Positions 46,389 to 56,941 of a stretch of 64,000 nt of DNA are shown one piece after another; within the stretch, counting starts at the first letter, position 1, and every line of letters starts with the position of its first letter. Location of the stretch: positions 15,204,931 through 15,268,930 of the forward strand of contig CAIIXF020000003.1 in assembly GCA_903813345.2 (NCBI GenBank), written 5' to 3'. Below the pieces are notes generated by a model, which worked only from the letters and a program-made list of their open reading frames with translations, ran no database searches and was not told the origin of the DNA. The position numbers and the translations under genes were made by a program. The stretch is from Owenia fusiformis (taxonomy: Eukaryota > Annelida > Polychaeta > Sabellida > Oweniidae).

Positions 46389-49300
46389 ATGGGAACCTCA
46401 CAAAGTAAAGACCCCGAGGTAGAGAATGCACTGGCCGTATTCAGTAAATCAGAGCAGGTTGAAATGGAAAGGTTATTCAAGAAGCTATCGGGACCAAATT
46501 CAAAGGCATTTAGCTTAGAACAGCTCCAGGTTTGGCATTTGCGTTCTTGTTTTTATTTTCACCATTTTCAAATTGAATCTGAAAATGATGAATCACCTAC
46601 CTGCACCTGATTTCAAAGGCCCTTCTGCACACCTATTCCCATCTGAACTGCCTGTGATTCATGAATGTAAACCTCCCTGCACTCTTATTCCTAGACTATA
46701 TCCTCTAGTCTGAAATTTTTTTGAAATTTGGAATGAAAATATTCTCAGGAAATTCAGTCTATTGGATATAAACTACTCTTATTCCCCACTAGAGGGCCTG
46801 TGCTTTATTTAGGTAGACCCCTTGTACTCTTATTACCTACTGAAAGGCACGTGCCAAATGTACAACTACAGTACAGACAGAGACATATAAAAACATGTCA
46901 CAAGTTGTCATTGAAGACGAAATCTCACCAAGGCAGCAGAGTCATGAGTCACTCATCTCTGTTTTAGAGGACATAGGTGTAATCTCGGACACGGGGCATT
47001 GTCGGACGATCTTCAATAATTCTTTGTTTTATATCGTTTCTTTATTGAAACTTTGTATTAGACACATCATATTATAGATGTGGTGCTATATATTGTAAAA
47101 ATTCTAGCTTTGTCCCAGATTTTCACCTGATACCAAGGGTTTGTCCGGGAATGCCCCATGGCCGAGAATGCACCTATCTCCTCTATATGTACAATATAAA
47201 AACATCTGTTGTGTTTTTCTTTTTAGATACATTTAAATGGCATCTTATGTGAAACCATCATTACCCGTCTACATTACACCATGGCTAACATACAGACACA
47301 ACCAGAGCTTGAAGCAGACATACATGACATGCCAGACAATAGCGAGGATGTGACCACCCTTACCACAGTAACATACGACACATTTGTCATCTCCCTTGCT
47401 CATCTTATAAAAGGAGACATGCATGAGAAGAGCCACTTCATTAACTGTCTTGCCACAGAAACTGATTATGCTTCGCCATCTGATATGATATGGGTAAGAA
47501 CTGTTAAATTTCGGATGCCTTACAGTGGTTTCACTAGAATTTCTCACAACAGGCTAAATAAATGAACAGACAAAATTAATGGAAATCATGAATTTAACAT
47601 GGAAAAGTTGAAAAGCCCCTAAAAACAACAGGCAATTTTGTGAAAACAAACGATGAAAATTGCCTGTTGCCTGCTGCTAGTGAAATCCCTGCTTTAGAAG
47701 AATTGCTCCTACAAATTTGTGTAAATGAGTGCTTATATTAATGGCTGGCTCATAGAACTTGATTGTCTCATCCATTGAGCTCTTCTAAAAGCTAAAATTG
47801 CCTTAATAATTCTGAATGTAAGTATAGTGAGCATTAGCATAAATCTATGAGCTTATCAAGTATGTATCTTCGACCAATAACTGAAGTCGTGGTACATGTA
47901 AGAATGGCTTAAACCTAAATTGATTACTCACTTGGCTGTAGATTTACTTCAGTGTAGATGTCCAATTATTTTATAATTTAATCCTGATATGCTGATTGTT
48001 AATGACTAACATTTAAAGAGCTTACCCTCTGGGGTCTGCCGAAGCTTCCTATATAATGTAATTTGTATTGTATGTAGTGATCTCCCCAGCATTAACGCAA
48101 GTGGGCGCAACACCCATCTGAGATTTTGAAAATAGGCTTGCACCCATCTGAAAATCTATTTGCACCCACTTGAAAATGAGAAAAATCATGAAGAATTGGC
48201 ATATTTTGACCAATTTTGGTCTGAATTGTGGAAATGAGAATTTTGCACCCACCCAAGAAAAAATCCTGGGGCTATCACTGGTATGGAAGTTATAGTACCA
48301 TGATAGACTCAAGGGTGTTTATTTACAGTTTGTGACAAACATTGTTCAAGCTTACTTGGAGGTCAAGGCAGAAGATGCTCATACTGTGAGTTGGCAAACA
48401 GAAACAGAAGAGGAAGATTTACGCAGATTTGCAATATTTATACTTGAAGACTTGTTCAATAAAGGTAATGCCACCCTTTAACAGATCATTATTGGTTTAA
48501 AACTTTTAAAAAAATTACAATTGATTAGAAATAAAGTTTTTTTATATATTCATGAAGAAATATTGTTTTTTATTTTGATTTAGATCTCAAATACAACAGC
48601 AGCCCTATGCATACGTCTGATGTGCCATTTGGTGTGACATACAGAGACGACGAACTGGAAACGTGGCTCTCACAATCTGCACTGTTTCTACACATCATTG
48701 ACACAATATTTCATTCCTGCTTTCCTGTCAAAATGGTAAGGCTACTAGAGCTAAAAAAGATTGGGGAATAGTTTAAGATCAATTTTTGATCCTTCAATCT
48801 GATCTCTTTGATCTTAGGTGTCGAAATCTGTCCTAACATAAACAGAATGCTCAGAGTTAAAAGTTAGTTACAGATGTTAGAAAATCTCTGGGTACAGGTT
48901 GACCCAAAAAGCAATTTATTGTCATGAAATTATCCGCAAAATAAATGATTGTATTTTTGGGTCACCCTGTAAAATGAATGGTCCATCAGAACCATCAATA
49001 TTTTAATAAAGGCTTCAAACCAATACAATGTTCAATGTGTGGTCCTTGTTATAGGTTGATGCCATGTTCTCCCAAAACAATCTTCTCCCTCTATGCAAGG
49101 ATATCAATTGGGAGAAAACTACAACCATTTTAGATATTCCATCAGTCTTAGGCATAAACAATAGCCTTCCTCATCAGCTGCAGAATCAATGGAGTCTCCT
49201 GTATACTAGTGAGTCAAAAATTACCCTTTTCAAGATGTGTAATTTCAGTACACTCTTTCTATAAGAGAGAATCTAAGGCTTTTGATTAGAGCTGGCATGA

Positions 49301-49794
49301 AACCTCAAAATTCAGGCGGGATAGTTAAATCTTCTTACAAATGATCATTTTTCATTAAATAATTGAAAACAGGACTTTGAAAAATGCTCCACTTATGAAG
49401 GTGTTCCACTTACATAGGTGTTCTACTTGTAATGTTACCACCACAAGTGGTGACATATTGTTAAGTAGGCTATAGTCTCTCTTTTGTGAATGGTGTTTGG
49501 CAGTTTGTGTTCTGTGGTTAGCATTCTGCAATCAGCATCAGTAACAAATGGCAGGTGATAACATTTTGCATTTGAATGCCTAATGTCTACTTGTGGAGGA
49601 GTTTCACTTAATAGGTTTTTCTATATATCTAAAAGTCATTCATGTTTCAGGTCAGTTACATGGAGAGAGTTTCAGTACAATGATTAAGCGTGTAAAGGAT
49701 CAGGGCCCAACAATCTTAGTTATAAGGGACACTGATGGCCACATATTTGGGGGCTTTGCCTCGGAGAGCTGGACCATGAAACCTCAATACTCAG
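46389..49794 (+). CDS. MEAK7: MEAK7/TLDC1-like TLDc-domain protein, first six coding exons
   Basis: Exons: 46389-46529, 47227-47493, 48329-48464, 48584-48735, 49055-49208 and 49651-49794, all GT/AG and phase-consistent, encoding about 331 residues of an expected ~450. The start 'MGTSQSKDPE' has Gly2 and Ser, a likely N-myristoylation signal, as in human MEAK7 ('MGNSRSR'). 'FKKLSG..AFSLEQLQ' matches the human N-terminal region. The TLDc domain opens with 'NQWSLLYTSQLHGESFS' and contains Gly317-Gly318 in 'HIFGGFASESW'. Human MEAK7 is a lysosome-associated activator of an alternative mTOR pathway. The rest of the TLDc domain should follow in the next exon, but after exon 6 the sequence runs into tandem duplication units to the window end. 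The gene is head-to-head with CEP76. Confidence 0.9.
46530..47226. other. TLDc gene intron 1
   Basis: AT-rich with no recognisable element. Open frames here (for example 46895-47077) lack any family signal. Confidence 0.5.
47523..47691. mobile_element. hAT-like MITE, copy 2
   Basis: Ends CAGTGGTTTCACTAG and CTAGTGAAATCCCTG pair over 15 bases with two mismatches. The internal sequence is collinear with 44000-44177. It lies 29 bases downstream of TLDc exon 2. Confidence 0.75.
48076..48279. mobile_element. ~204-bp MITE with AGTGAT.CCCCAG termini
   Basis: The left end AGTGATCTCCCCAGCATT and the right end, reversed AGTGATAGCCCCAGGATT, match at 15 of 18 bases. The interior repeats 'TTGCACCCA' and 'ATCTGAAAAT' words. 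A related left end may be present near 3850. Confidence 0.6.
49432..49585 (+). repeat. Dispersed ~150-bp repeat, copy 3
   Basis: Begins TTACCACCACAAGTGGTGA (hairpin), continues 'CATATTGTTA' and ends 'AACAAATGGCAGGTGATAAC' then 'TTTTGCAT', as in 2622-2755 and 6842-6975. It sits just before TLDc exon 6. Confidence 0.6.
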
Positions 49795-50439
49795 GTGATT
49801 ATATAATCTAGAATATCCATCTTGTTTTCTCTTCACTGATTGTTTGATTTTTCTCATTTAAAAGAGAGCTTCGAATACACTCTTTGAAGTACTGTAGAAC
49901 TAGTTTTTGATCTAGCCTTACCAGAATCCATCTACTTAACCCTTAAACAGTTAGGCTATAGATCTGCCCCTCCCCCTTTTGATCCACAGGAGAGTGTATA
50001 AGGTGTCATTGGAAAGGATAATCAAAAGACAAATTATGGAAAAAGTTTTAGAAATACCTTGGGGGGACTGACCCCCCCCCCCCCCCTTAACCATTTAAGG
50101 GTTATTCAGAATTGCAGTCACAGAATGTAACTGTTATACCTTAATAAGTAGCATATCTTTGTTTCATGTTTAAACTCCCATGTATTGACATGGCAGCTAC
50201 TTTTGGGATTGTTTAGATCTTATAAGCATCAAAATTGTGTATTTATTTTTCCTTCACAGAGGCTAGATTTACCCTTTGCATTCGTTCGACTTCTTAAAAG
50301 AGAGCTTCGTCTTCACTCTTACAGTTTACATGAAAATTACCGAGCCATTCGGAGTTCATTTTTTTTTGAAATACTGACCGCTTTCTAGATATGGTCATTT
50401 CCTCAGATAGCATCCCATAGTTAATGAGCATGAATTTAG

Positions 50440-50600
50440 CATGGGTTCCTTCCAGCTCGCTGATTGGTTGAGAAAAGATCAGTGTTGTATGACCTGGGCT
50501 ATCACGGGCATAGGTCATGAGGGCGGGGCCACTAAACTGTAATATAGTCTATACTAGGCAGAGGGTAGTTTATAACTAGACTCTGCACGCAGGGTACTAG
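50440..50600. promoter_or_regulatory. Promoter-like segment, present in all three units
   Basis: Contains ATTGGTT (50463, CCAAT box on the other strand), GGGCGGGGCC (50521-50530, GC box) and the pair TGACCT/AGGTCA (50490-50495 and 50512-50517), nuclear-receptor half-sites in everted orientation with a 16-base spacer. Unit 2 has lost the GC box (GGGTGGGCC). No gene starts obviously next to it: it lies about 400 bases beyond the 3' end of the ANKH-like gene. The role is therefore uncertain. Confidence 0.3.
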
Positions 50601-51011
50601 CTTTTACTGTTAGGTTCTTGATCTTACATTATACCATACATTTTACCCAGTCACAAAATAACATTTGCAATGGTGTTGAGATTTTCTTTTGCACTGTACA
50701 AGGTGGAATATTTGATGAATAAAACAATTCAACCTTTTATCAGCTTTATTTTCTTATACATGTATATGTAGTATTATTTACAAGATTTTACATGACACCT
50801 TTGTGGGTGTATAGTATACAATCTAAAGACATATGTTGTTTGAATAGAAGGTATATGATAATCAGCTGATCTATGATAAGCACTTACTAAGACTAACTAG
50901 TCTGAAAAAGCTTCTTCAAAGAATCTCTAAAATAACTTTTAAAGTCATTAAAAGTAGTAAACAAATGATAAAAGCATATTTAAAAACGTTGCCAATTTCT
51001 AGTTGTTATGG

Positions 51012-52397
51012 TTACAAATAGCAATCCTTTTGATGCGATTGAGACTTTCTTAAATACTTCAAGTAAAGGTATGAGAAAAGTATGCTAGCAGTAGATGATT
51101 GAGCAGTAAACAAAGCCATCACTGAAGACAGTAAAACATTAAATCCAAGATGATCTAAAGCAAATGGTAGGCAACCCATTATAATGACTTGACAAGCAGA
51201 ACTCACTATTGACATCTTCGTGTCTTTCTTATGCAGTAAAATTCCAAGGGAAAACAAAGCAAATGTTTGAACAATCGGCCAGAATGTAAACAACTTAAAG
51301 GGATAGTATACTCCAATGAAATTTTCTTCAGAAATATGAAATAAATATAAGAATATAACCCTTGTAATGGGAGTTATCCAACATATTGAAATTGAAATCA
51401 AAAATGAAACAATTGCAATAATGGAGGTGCAGATAACTAGTTCATGGTCAAAATGTAATGATGAGTTACTCCCAGATGCAAGATATGCAGATACCATTGT
51501 TGCGATACTGACCAATGTCCTTCGCAATGAATAAAATGCTGCGTGGAGGACATGAATGTTCGCCAGTGCCATACTTCGCATAGATATAGATGGAGTTAGT
51601 TGTGCAACTGTAAAGCTGAGAATTATAGTTTCACATCTTTCGATCAATTCTTGTAGTCCTAGGGGTAGTGTTACTTTAATCATGTTGTGGTATGTCAGTT
51701 TCTTTGTGCTTTCATCTGGTAGCTCATTGATCAAGAATCTTTTATATCCTATATAGCTAAAGAGAAGGTAAACCAATGCTGACACATATGCTGATATTAC
51801 AGGTATCAAGATTGGTCTTCTCGTTATTAAGGGTGTAGCCATGAGAGAGAAAATACACCCTAATTTTGCAATGAACCTCAACAACTCAGCGAGGAGACAG
51901 AAAGTGGTGTGTTTTTTCATTAATAATAATCCATGGATTGCAGATCCAGTATTTAGGATCACGGACAGCAAACAGAGGGATGCTATGCCAATCTGAATTT
52001 CTTCAAGTTCTTGATTAGTAATAAGAAATAGCACTTGGATGATGTATCCCACTCGTGTAAGACCAATCACAAGAAAGATCCCTGCTGTTATGGTGCTACT
52101 GCAAATCATAAAGATCAGTCCTTTCTTTAAGTCCACCTTTGAGTTAACCAGTATAATAAATCCTTGGCTTGCCTGGCTTGGTGATACGTATGCCCGAAGA
52201 ATGCTTGCAATGCTGAGTGTCAATGATACAACAACCAATGCTTCATTTATATCTCGGGTGAATGTTTGGCTCAAACTATCAACGATTTTAGCGATGGCTG
52301 GTTCCATATTTGCAATGGCAGTAGGTAAAAAAATTTGAAAGATAAACAGACATTTTCTCCAGTCAGTATCAGCCACATCATAAGCGTTATTAGTCAT
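51012..52397 (-). CDS. ANKH-like multipass transporter, single exon, copy 1
   Basis: The first ATG is at 52397, giving 461 residues ('MTNNAYDVADTDWRKCLF'). The frame stays open 5' of it for about 39 codons but without an ATG, and TTTTAATTTTAG just upstream could be a splice acceptor, so a 5' exon is possible. Ten or more hydrophobic segments run through the protein. It resembles the progressive ankylosis (ANKH) family: 'GFIILVNSKVDLKKG' against human 'LVFVNSKRDRTKA', and 'RRPILIPVISAYVSALV' against 'REPLLIPILSLYMGALV'. ANKH is a MATE-fold relative that moves ATP, pyrophosphate or citrate out of cells. The similarity is to the family, not one-to-one, so the substrate is open. The gene lies antisense inside the TLDc gene. 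Confidence 0.75.
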   Translation of the reverse strand: MTNNAYDVADTDWRKCLFIFQIFLPTAIANMEPAIAKIVDSLSQTFTRDINEALVVVSLTLSIASILRAYVSPSQASQGFIILVNSKVDLKKGLIFMICSSTITAGIFLVIGLTRVGYIIQVLFLITNQELEEIQIGIASLCLLSVILNTGSAIHGLLLMKKHTTFCLLAELLRFIAKLGCIFSLMATPLITRRPILIPVISAYVSALVYLLFSYIGYKRFLINELPDESTKKLTYHNMIKVTLPLGLQELIERCETIILSFTVAQLTPSISMRSMALANIHVLHAAFYSLRRTLVSIATMVSAYLASGSNSSLHFDHELVICTSIIAIVSFLISISICWITPITRVIFLYLFHISEENFIGVYYPFKLFTFWPIVQTFALFSLGILLHKKDTKMSIVSSACQVIIMGCLPFALDHLGFNVLLSSVMALFTAQSSTASILFSYLYLKYLRKSQSHQKDCYL

Positions 52398-53701
52398 CTC
52401 TGTGAAGTTTTTCTTACTAAAATTAAAATGTAGATTAAATTTTGTAGCGTCAGTCAACTGCCCAACTTTTTTTGTCGAATGAGAAGCAATAAATGAGTTC
52501 TGTTTGAGTTATAAATATTCATTTGAATTATTGACCATAGATTGTTGATCTTATGCATCTTATCAATAAGTCACCAAAAAATTCTAAAGACCTTCTGTTC
52601 AGTTTTTTTATGTCTTTATAAATTGTGTCAATTTTGTATTTAAGCAAAATCAACATAGATTTTACTATTGAAAGGTTCTATGTCCACTTGTACCATATAT
52701 GAGAAAACGGAGAACAAACATTGGGGTTCTTTGCAACTTTGTAAAATAACAAAAATAAAAAGTTGATAAAAATCGTTATAGCCAAGAGGAATTATTCTTG
52801 ATCAGAATATTACTCAATTAGATGAAGCTATATTTAAAGAAGCAAGCCACAATATTCCGAAGGGGAACCTTTTATCTATCCAGATCACTTGATGTATCAT
52901 TTTAACATTTTTACAAAATTATGAAACCAAAGGTTGGTGGCATAATTTGTGTAGAATCCAGGACAAGTGTGCCTGCAAAGGATGACACATCTTGTAATGC
53001 TCATAAAGGTGCATCTAATTCAGCTTGTAATCTGAAACTTCCTTTGGAGCTGCTCCATGGAGTATAGTGTTACTATGCAAAAGGACAAAATGGTGACCTT
53101 ACCCTGCCCAAATGGAGCGCCCGAGTCTCTAGGGAATTGATTTTACTTTCTACAGGTAGCAATACTATACCTGGGAATAAAGTTGTTCTTAAGCCTTAGC
53201 AAAGTAACCTCCTTTGTTTACATTTGCCAAAACATAAAAAATTTGAAAATTTGTCATAACTTTTTAAAACCTCGATAGTCGGAACCGATTTTACTTATTG
53301 GGTATTTTAGTTGTACACAAACTGAGCTTGTCAGTGGTGTTTGTAATGTTTTCAAATTAGAGATTTCCCACATTGAAGACATTCAATCCAAGACCATGTA
53401 TTACCACAGAATGGATCATATTGTGAGATAAATACTCAATGAATGAAATAACACACTTTTGTATTTTTTATGTTATGTAAATAAAATATTAATTAGTGTG
53501 AGGCACACATTCAGCCAAAACTGAGGAATGTGATATATGTCACAAGATGTTTCGTTTGAAAAGCCAAGTGAAACAACACAAAGCCACTATATATAAGGTA
53601 TACACATGTAACATCTGTCAGTAATCATTTTTGCAATATGAAAACACAAAGACATATAAATGTAATAAATATATATACAGTGTATGTATATAATATATTA
53701 A
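52398..53701. other. Upstream region of ANKH-like copy 1
   Basis: Conserved with the region upstream of copy 2 (58328-59700) at roughly the same identity as the gene. On the minus strand a TATTTATAA box lies about 120 bases before the ATG. The unit 2 version carries about 90 extra bases around 59016-59107. Confidence 0.5.
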
Positions 53702-54256
53702 TATTAAACAAATACTGGATGATCAGGAGCTGGATATGGCAGAATACCTATTCGAGAAAAAATATTGGGCGAGGCGGCAGCCGAGCCCAATATTTTTTCG
53801 AGGAGTACAGGCTTAAACTGTCGTTTAGTTGACATTATTTTGACATTTATTTATTTTTTCTTTCAAAACTCAGACGACTTCCGGCCAGTTTATTCGCTAC
53901 ACTGGACGAAAATATTTGCCCCGGGAATTTAATTTCTATTTATTCGAGACGTTCTTGCAGAATTATATGTAACTTTTGAATGATAAGGGTAATTGTGATT
54001 GATTAAGTGCATTTTTTTCTTATATTTTCCGCCAGTTTCAGATGTAAGCTTTAAGTAGTACTCCAGTTATTAAGAAATAAAACTCTGAAGTGGGAATGTT
54101 GCAAAAACATTGAAAAAAATATCCGACCCTTTTTCTCGAAAGGGTCAGATATTAAAAAAATATCCGGCAGTTTTCAGAAAAGAGCAGAGTATTGCCAAAT
54201 TACAAGCAACTAAGAACCAATCAGATTTGAGTATTTTAATGAGGTGCATAATAAAA
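53702..54256. mobile_element. Unit-1-specific insertion with a 15-bp hairpin
   Basis: This ~555-base segment is absent at the matching place in unit 2. Near its left end is a perfect 15-bp stem (53756-53770/53785-53799) with the loop GAGGCGGCAGCCGA. A second local inverted pair, GACCCTTTTTCTCG/CGAAAGGGTC, occurs around 54124-54150. The boundaries are approximate. Confidence 0.55.
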
Positions 54257-54650
54257 ATATATATGTCTCTGGATAACATGATTTTTAAGTGTCTGTATGG
54301 AAGCAGTGATATAATCCCCGACCCCGAATCCAAAACTTTAAAGCATAACACACTCCACTTTGCTTAGATGCGTCCCTGGATCTATTTTATGAGTTATCAT
54401 CTACTGTTTTTTCTGAGTCGAAGACTTCATTTATGATACTGATCATACATATTCACTCGCAGCCCACCAAATGTATGCAACTTGTGATTTGCTCTTGTTT
54501 GTAACTTTGAACATACTGTTTTAAAAAAAATCATCTTGACCGAGCACTTACTTCTTTCACTCGTGCACTCCTAAATGATATACATTGATATTTATAAATG
54601 AGCATATGCACTAGCTAGTGAATGCTCCCCCCCCCCCCGTCCCTCGCCCA

Positions 54651-55503
54651 GAAAAAAAATTTGGGCCCAAATATTTTGTAGGGCCTCAATCAGTGAGCCT
54701 TTTTGGATATTACCAAATTATAATAAATGGGCCTTAAAGGAGCACGTGGGTTATCGCAAACAATTTCAGAAGGTTATATCTTGGATTATGACTATTTTCT
54801 GACAATGAAGACAAGTTTATCTTTTAGATCAATTCATTATCTCAAAGAAAATTATGCACAGTAATAATAAATTCAAACAAACTCGGAGATATTTAACTAT
54901 CAATTAACCCATCAACACACTTTCTTTCAAAGATGTTGACCCCATTTTCACCAAAAATGCAATCATTTTTTACAATGTTTAATGCATTACTATTCTTTAT
55001 TTTGATGTATCAAATAGTTCTTGAAAGAAAAACTTAATTGCATTAAGATAAGTGTTCGCCATGTTATTTCTCCATTGAAAAATCTCATGCTAGCCATTGG
55101 TTTCAGTTCATTTTGGTCATCCAAATTGAATATCTTTAAAGTCCCCGGAGCAATCAAATTTCCCTTTTAGGAAATCGAACATGTCTCAAATCACATTCTA
55201 ATTATGCATTCAACAATATAATAATAGGTTGCATTTTTGGTGAACATTATGTCAACATTTTTGAAAAAGCATGTTGATTGGTCCATTGCCCCTTCAATAT
55301 CACTTAGGTCTGATTAACTAAATTATCATTACATATACTTTTCTTGAAGATAATGAATGGATCTAAAAGATACACCCATGTTCATGATCAGAAAATATTC
55401 ATAATTCAAGTTACAATCGTTTGAAATTGTTTGCGATAACTTACATGCTCCTTTTCAAAAAATGGGCCAAACATTTTGATTCAAGGGCCCAATTATTTTC
55501 TCC
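54651..55503. mobile_element. ~850-bp imperfect palindrome, unit 1
   Basis: The left arm runs from GAAAAAAAATTTGGGCCC through 'GTTATCGCAAACAATTTCA' and 'TCTTTTAGATC' to 'TTCACCAAAAATGCAA'. The right arm repeats these in reverse, ending GGGCCCAATTATTTTC near 55500. The arms meet around 55090 and are clearly diverged from each other, so the palindrome is older than the tandem duplication that copied it. Confidence 0.8.
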
Positions 55504-55607
55504 AAAATTTGAACATATTTCACGTATTTCCTTTGGGATGAACCCTGTGCTCTTATATAAATACTCATGTGTGTCATGCTCCTCAGATGCACTGTCTGAA
55601 TCAGAAT

Positions 55608-55741
55608 TGGAGAGAGTTTCAGTACAATGATTAAGCGTGTAAAGGATCAGGGCCCAACAATCTTAGTTATAAGGGACACGGATGGCCACATATTTGGGGG
55701 CTTTGCCTCGGAGAGCTGGACCATGAAACCTCAATACTCAG
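55608..55741 (+). pseudogene. Partial copy of TLDc exon 6 (unit 2)
   Basis: Matches 49661-49794 almost exactly, including the donor GTGATT, but lacks the first 10 bases of the exon and the acceptor. Upstream sequence is the end of duplication unit 1. A candidate acceptor CTCCTCAG lies 22 bases upstream, but joining exon 5 to it would break the reading frame. Confidence 0.85.
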
Positions 55742-56941
55742 GTGATTATATAATCTAGAATATCTGTCTTGTTTTCTGTTCACCGATTTTTTTATTGTTT
55801 TCCTTTAAAAGAGAGCTTCAAATACACTCTTTGAAGTAGAACTAGTTCTTGATCTAGCCTTACCCAATCAGAACCATCTACTTAACCCTTATACAGTTAG
55901 GGTATAGATCTGCCCCCTCCACCTTTTGATCCACAGGAGAGTGTATTAGGTATCATTGGAAAGGATAATCAAAAGACAAATTATGGAAAAAGTTTTAGAA
56001 ATACCTTGGGGGACTGACCCCCCCCCCCCCCCCCTAACCATTTAAGGGTTATTCAGAATTGCAGTCACAGAATTTAACTGTTATACCTTAATAACTAGCA
56101 TATCTTTGTTTCATGTTTAAACTCCCATGTATTGACATGGCAGCTACTTTTGGGATTGTTTAGATCTTATAAGCATCACAATTCAGGCTAGATTTACCCT
56201 TTGCATTCGTTGGACTTCTTAAAAGAGAGCTTCGTCTTCACTCTTACAGTTTACATGAAAATTACCGAGCCATTCGGAGTTAATTTTTTTGAAATACTGA
56301 CCGCTTTCTAGATATGGTCATTTCCTCAAATAGCATCCCATAGTTAATGAGCATGCATTTAGCATGGGTTCCTTCCAGCTCGCTGATTGGTTGAGAAAAG
56401 ATCAGTGTTGTATGACCTGGGCTATCACGGGCATAGGTCATGAGGGTGGGCCACTAAACTGTAATATAGTCTATACTAGGCAGAGGGTAGTTTATAACTA
56501 GACCCTGCACGCAGGGCAGGGTACTAGCTTTTACTGTTAGGTTATTATATTACATTACATTATACCATACATTTTACCCAGTCACAAAATAACATTTGCA
56601 ATGGTGTTGAGATTTTCTTTTGCACTGTACAAGGTGGAATATTTGATGAATAAAACAATTCAACCTTTTATCAGCTTTATTTTGTTATACATGTATATGT
56701 AGTATTATTTACAAGATTTTACATGACACCTTTGTGGGTGTATAGTATACAATCTAAAGACATATGTTGTTTGAATAGAAGGTATATGATAATCAGCTGA
56801 TCTATGATAAGCACTTACTAAGACTAACTAGTCTAAAAAAGCTTATCAAAGAATCTCTAAAATAACTTTTAAAGTCATTAAAAGTCGTAAACAAATGATA
56901 AAAGCATATTTAAAAACGTTGCCAATTTCTAGTTGTTATGG

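Larger units (their letters stand above)
49661..55607. repeat. Tandem duplication unit 1 (5947 bp)
   Basis: The unit begins inside TLDc exon 6 at 'TGGAGAGAGTTTCAG' and ends where the same sequence restarts at 55608. In order it contains most of exon 6, a conserved intronic segment with a C-run near 50078, a promoter-like segment (50440-50600), the ANKH-like gene (minus), its upstream region, a unit-specific insertion (53702-54256) and a large palindrome (54651-55503). Confidence 0.9.

Noticed and set aside
47269-47565. Independent small gene
   Set aside because: It is TLDc exon 2 with intron read-through on the plus strand, and its antisense on the minus strand.
51556-52338. Plus-strand open frames inside the ANKH-like gene (and the same in copy 2)
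   Set aside because: They mirror the conserved minus-strand gene and have no family signal of their own.
52398-52457. N-terminal extension of ANKH-like copy 1 beginning at 52457
   Set aside because: The codon at 52457 is TTG, not ATG, and no ATG lies between it and the upstream stop. I start the protein at the ATG at 52397; the same applies to copy 2.
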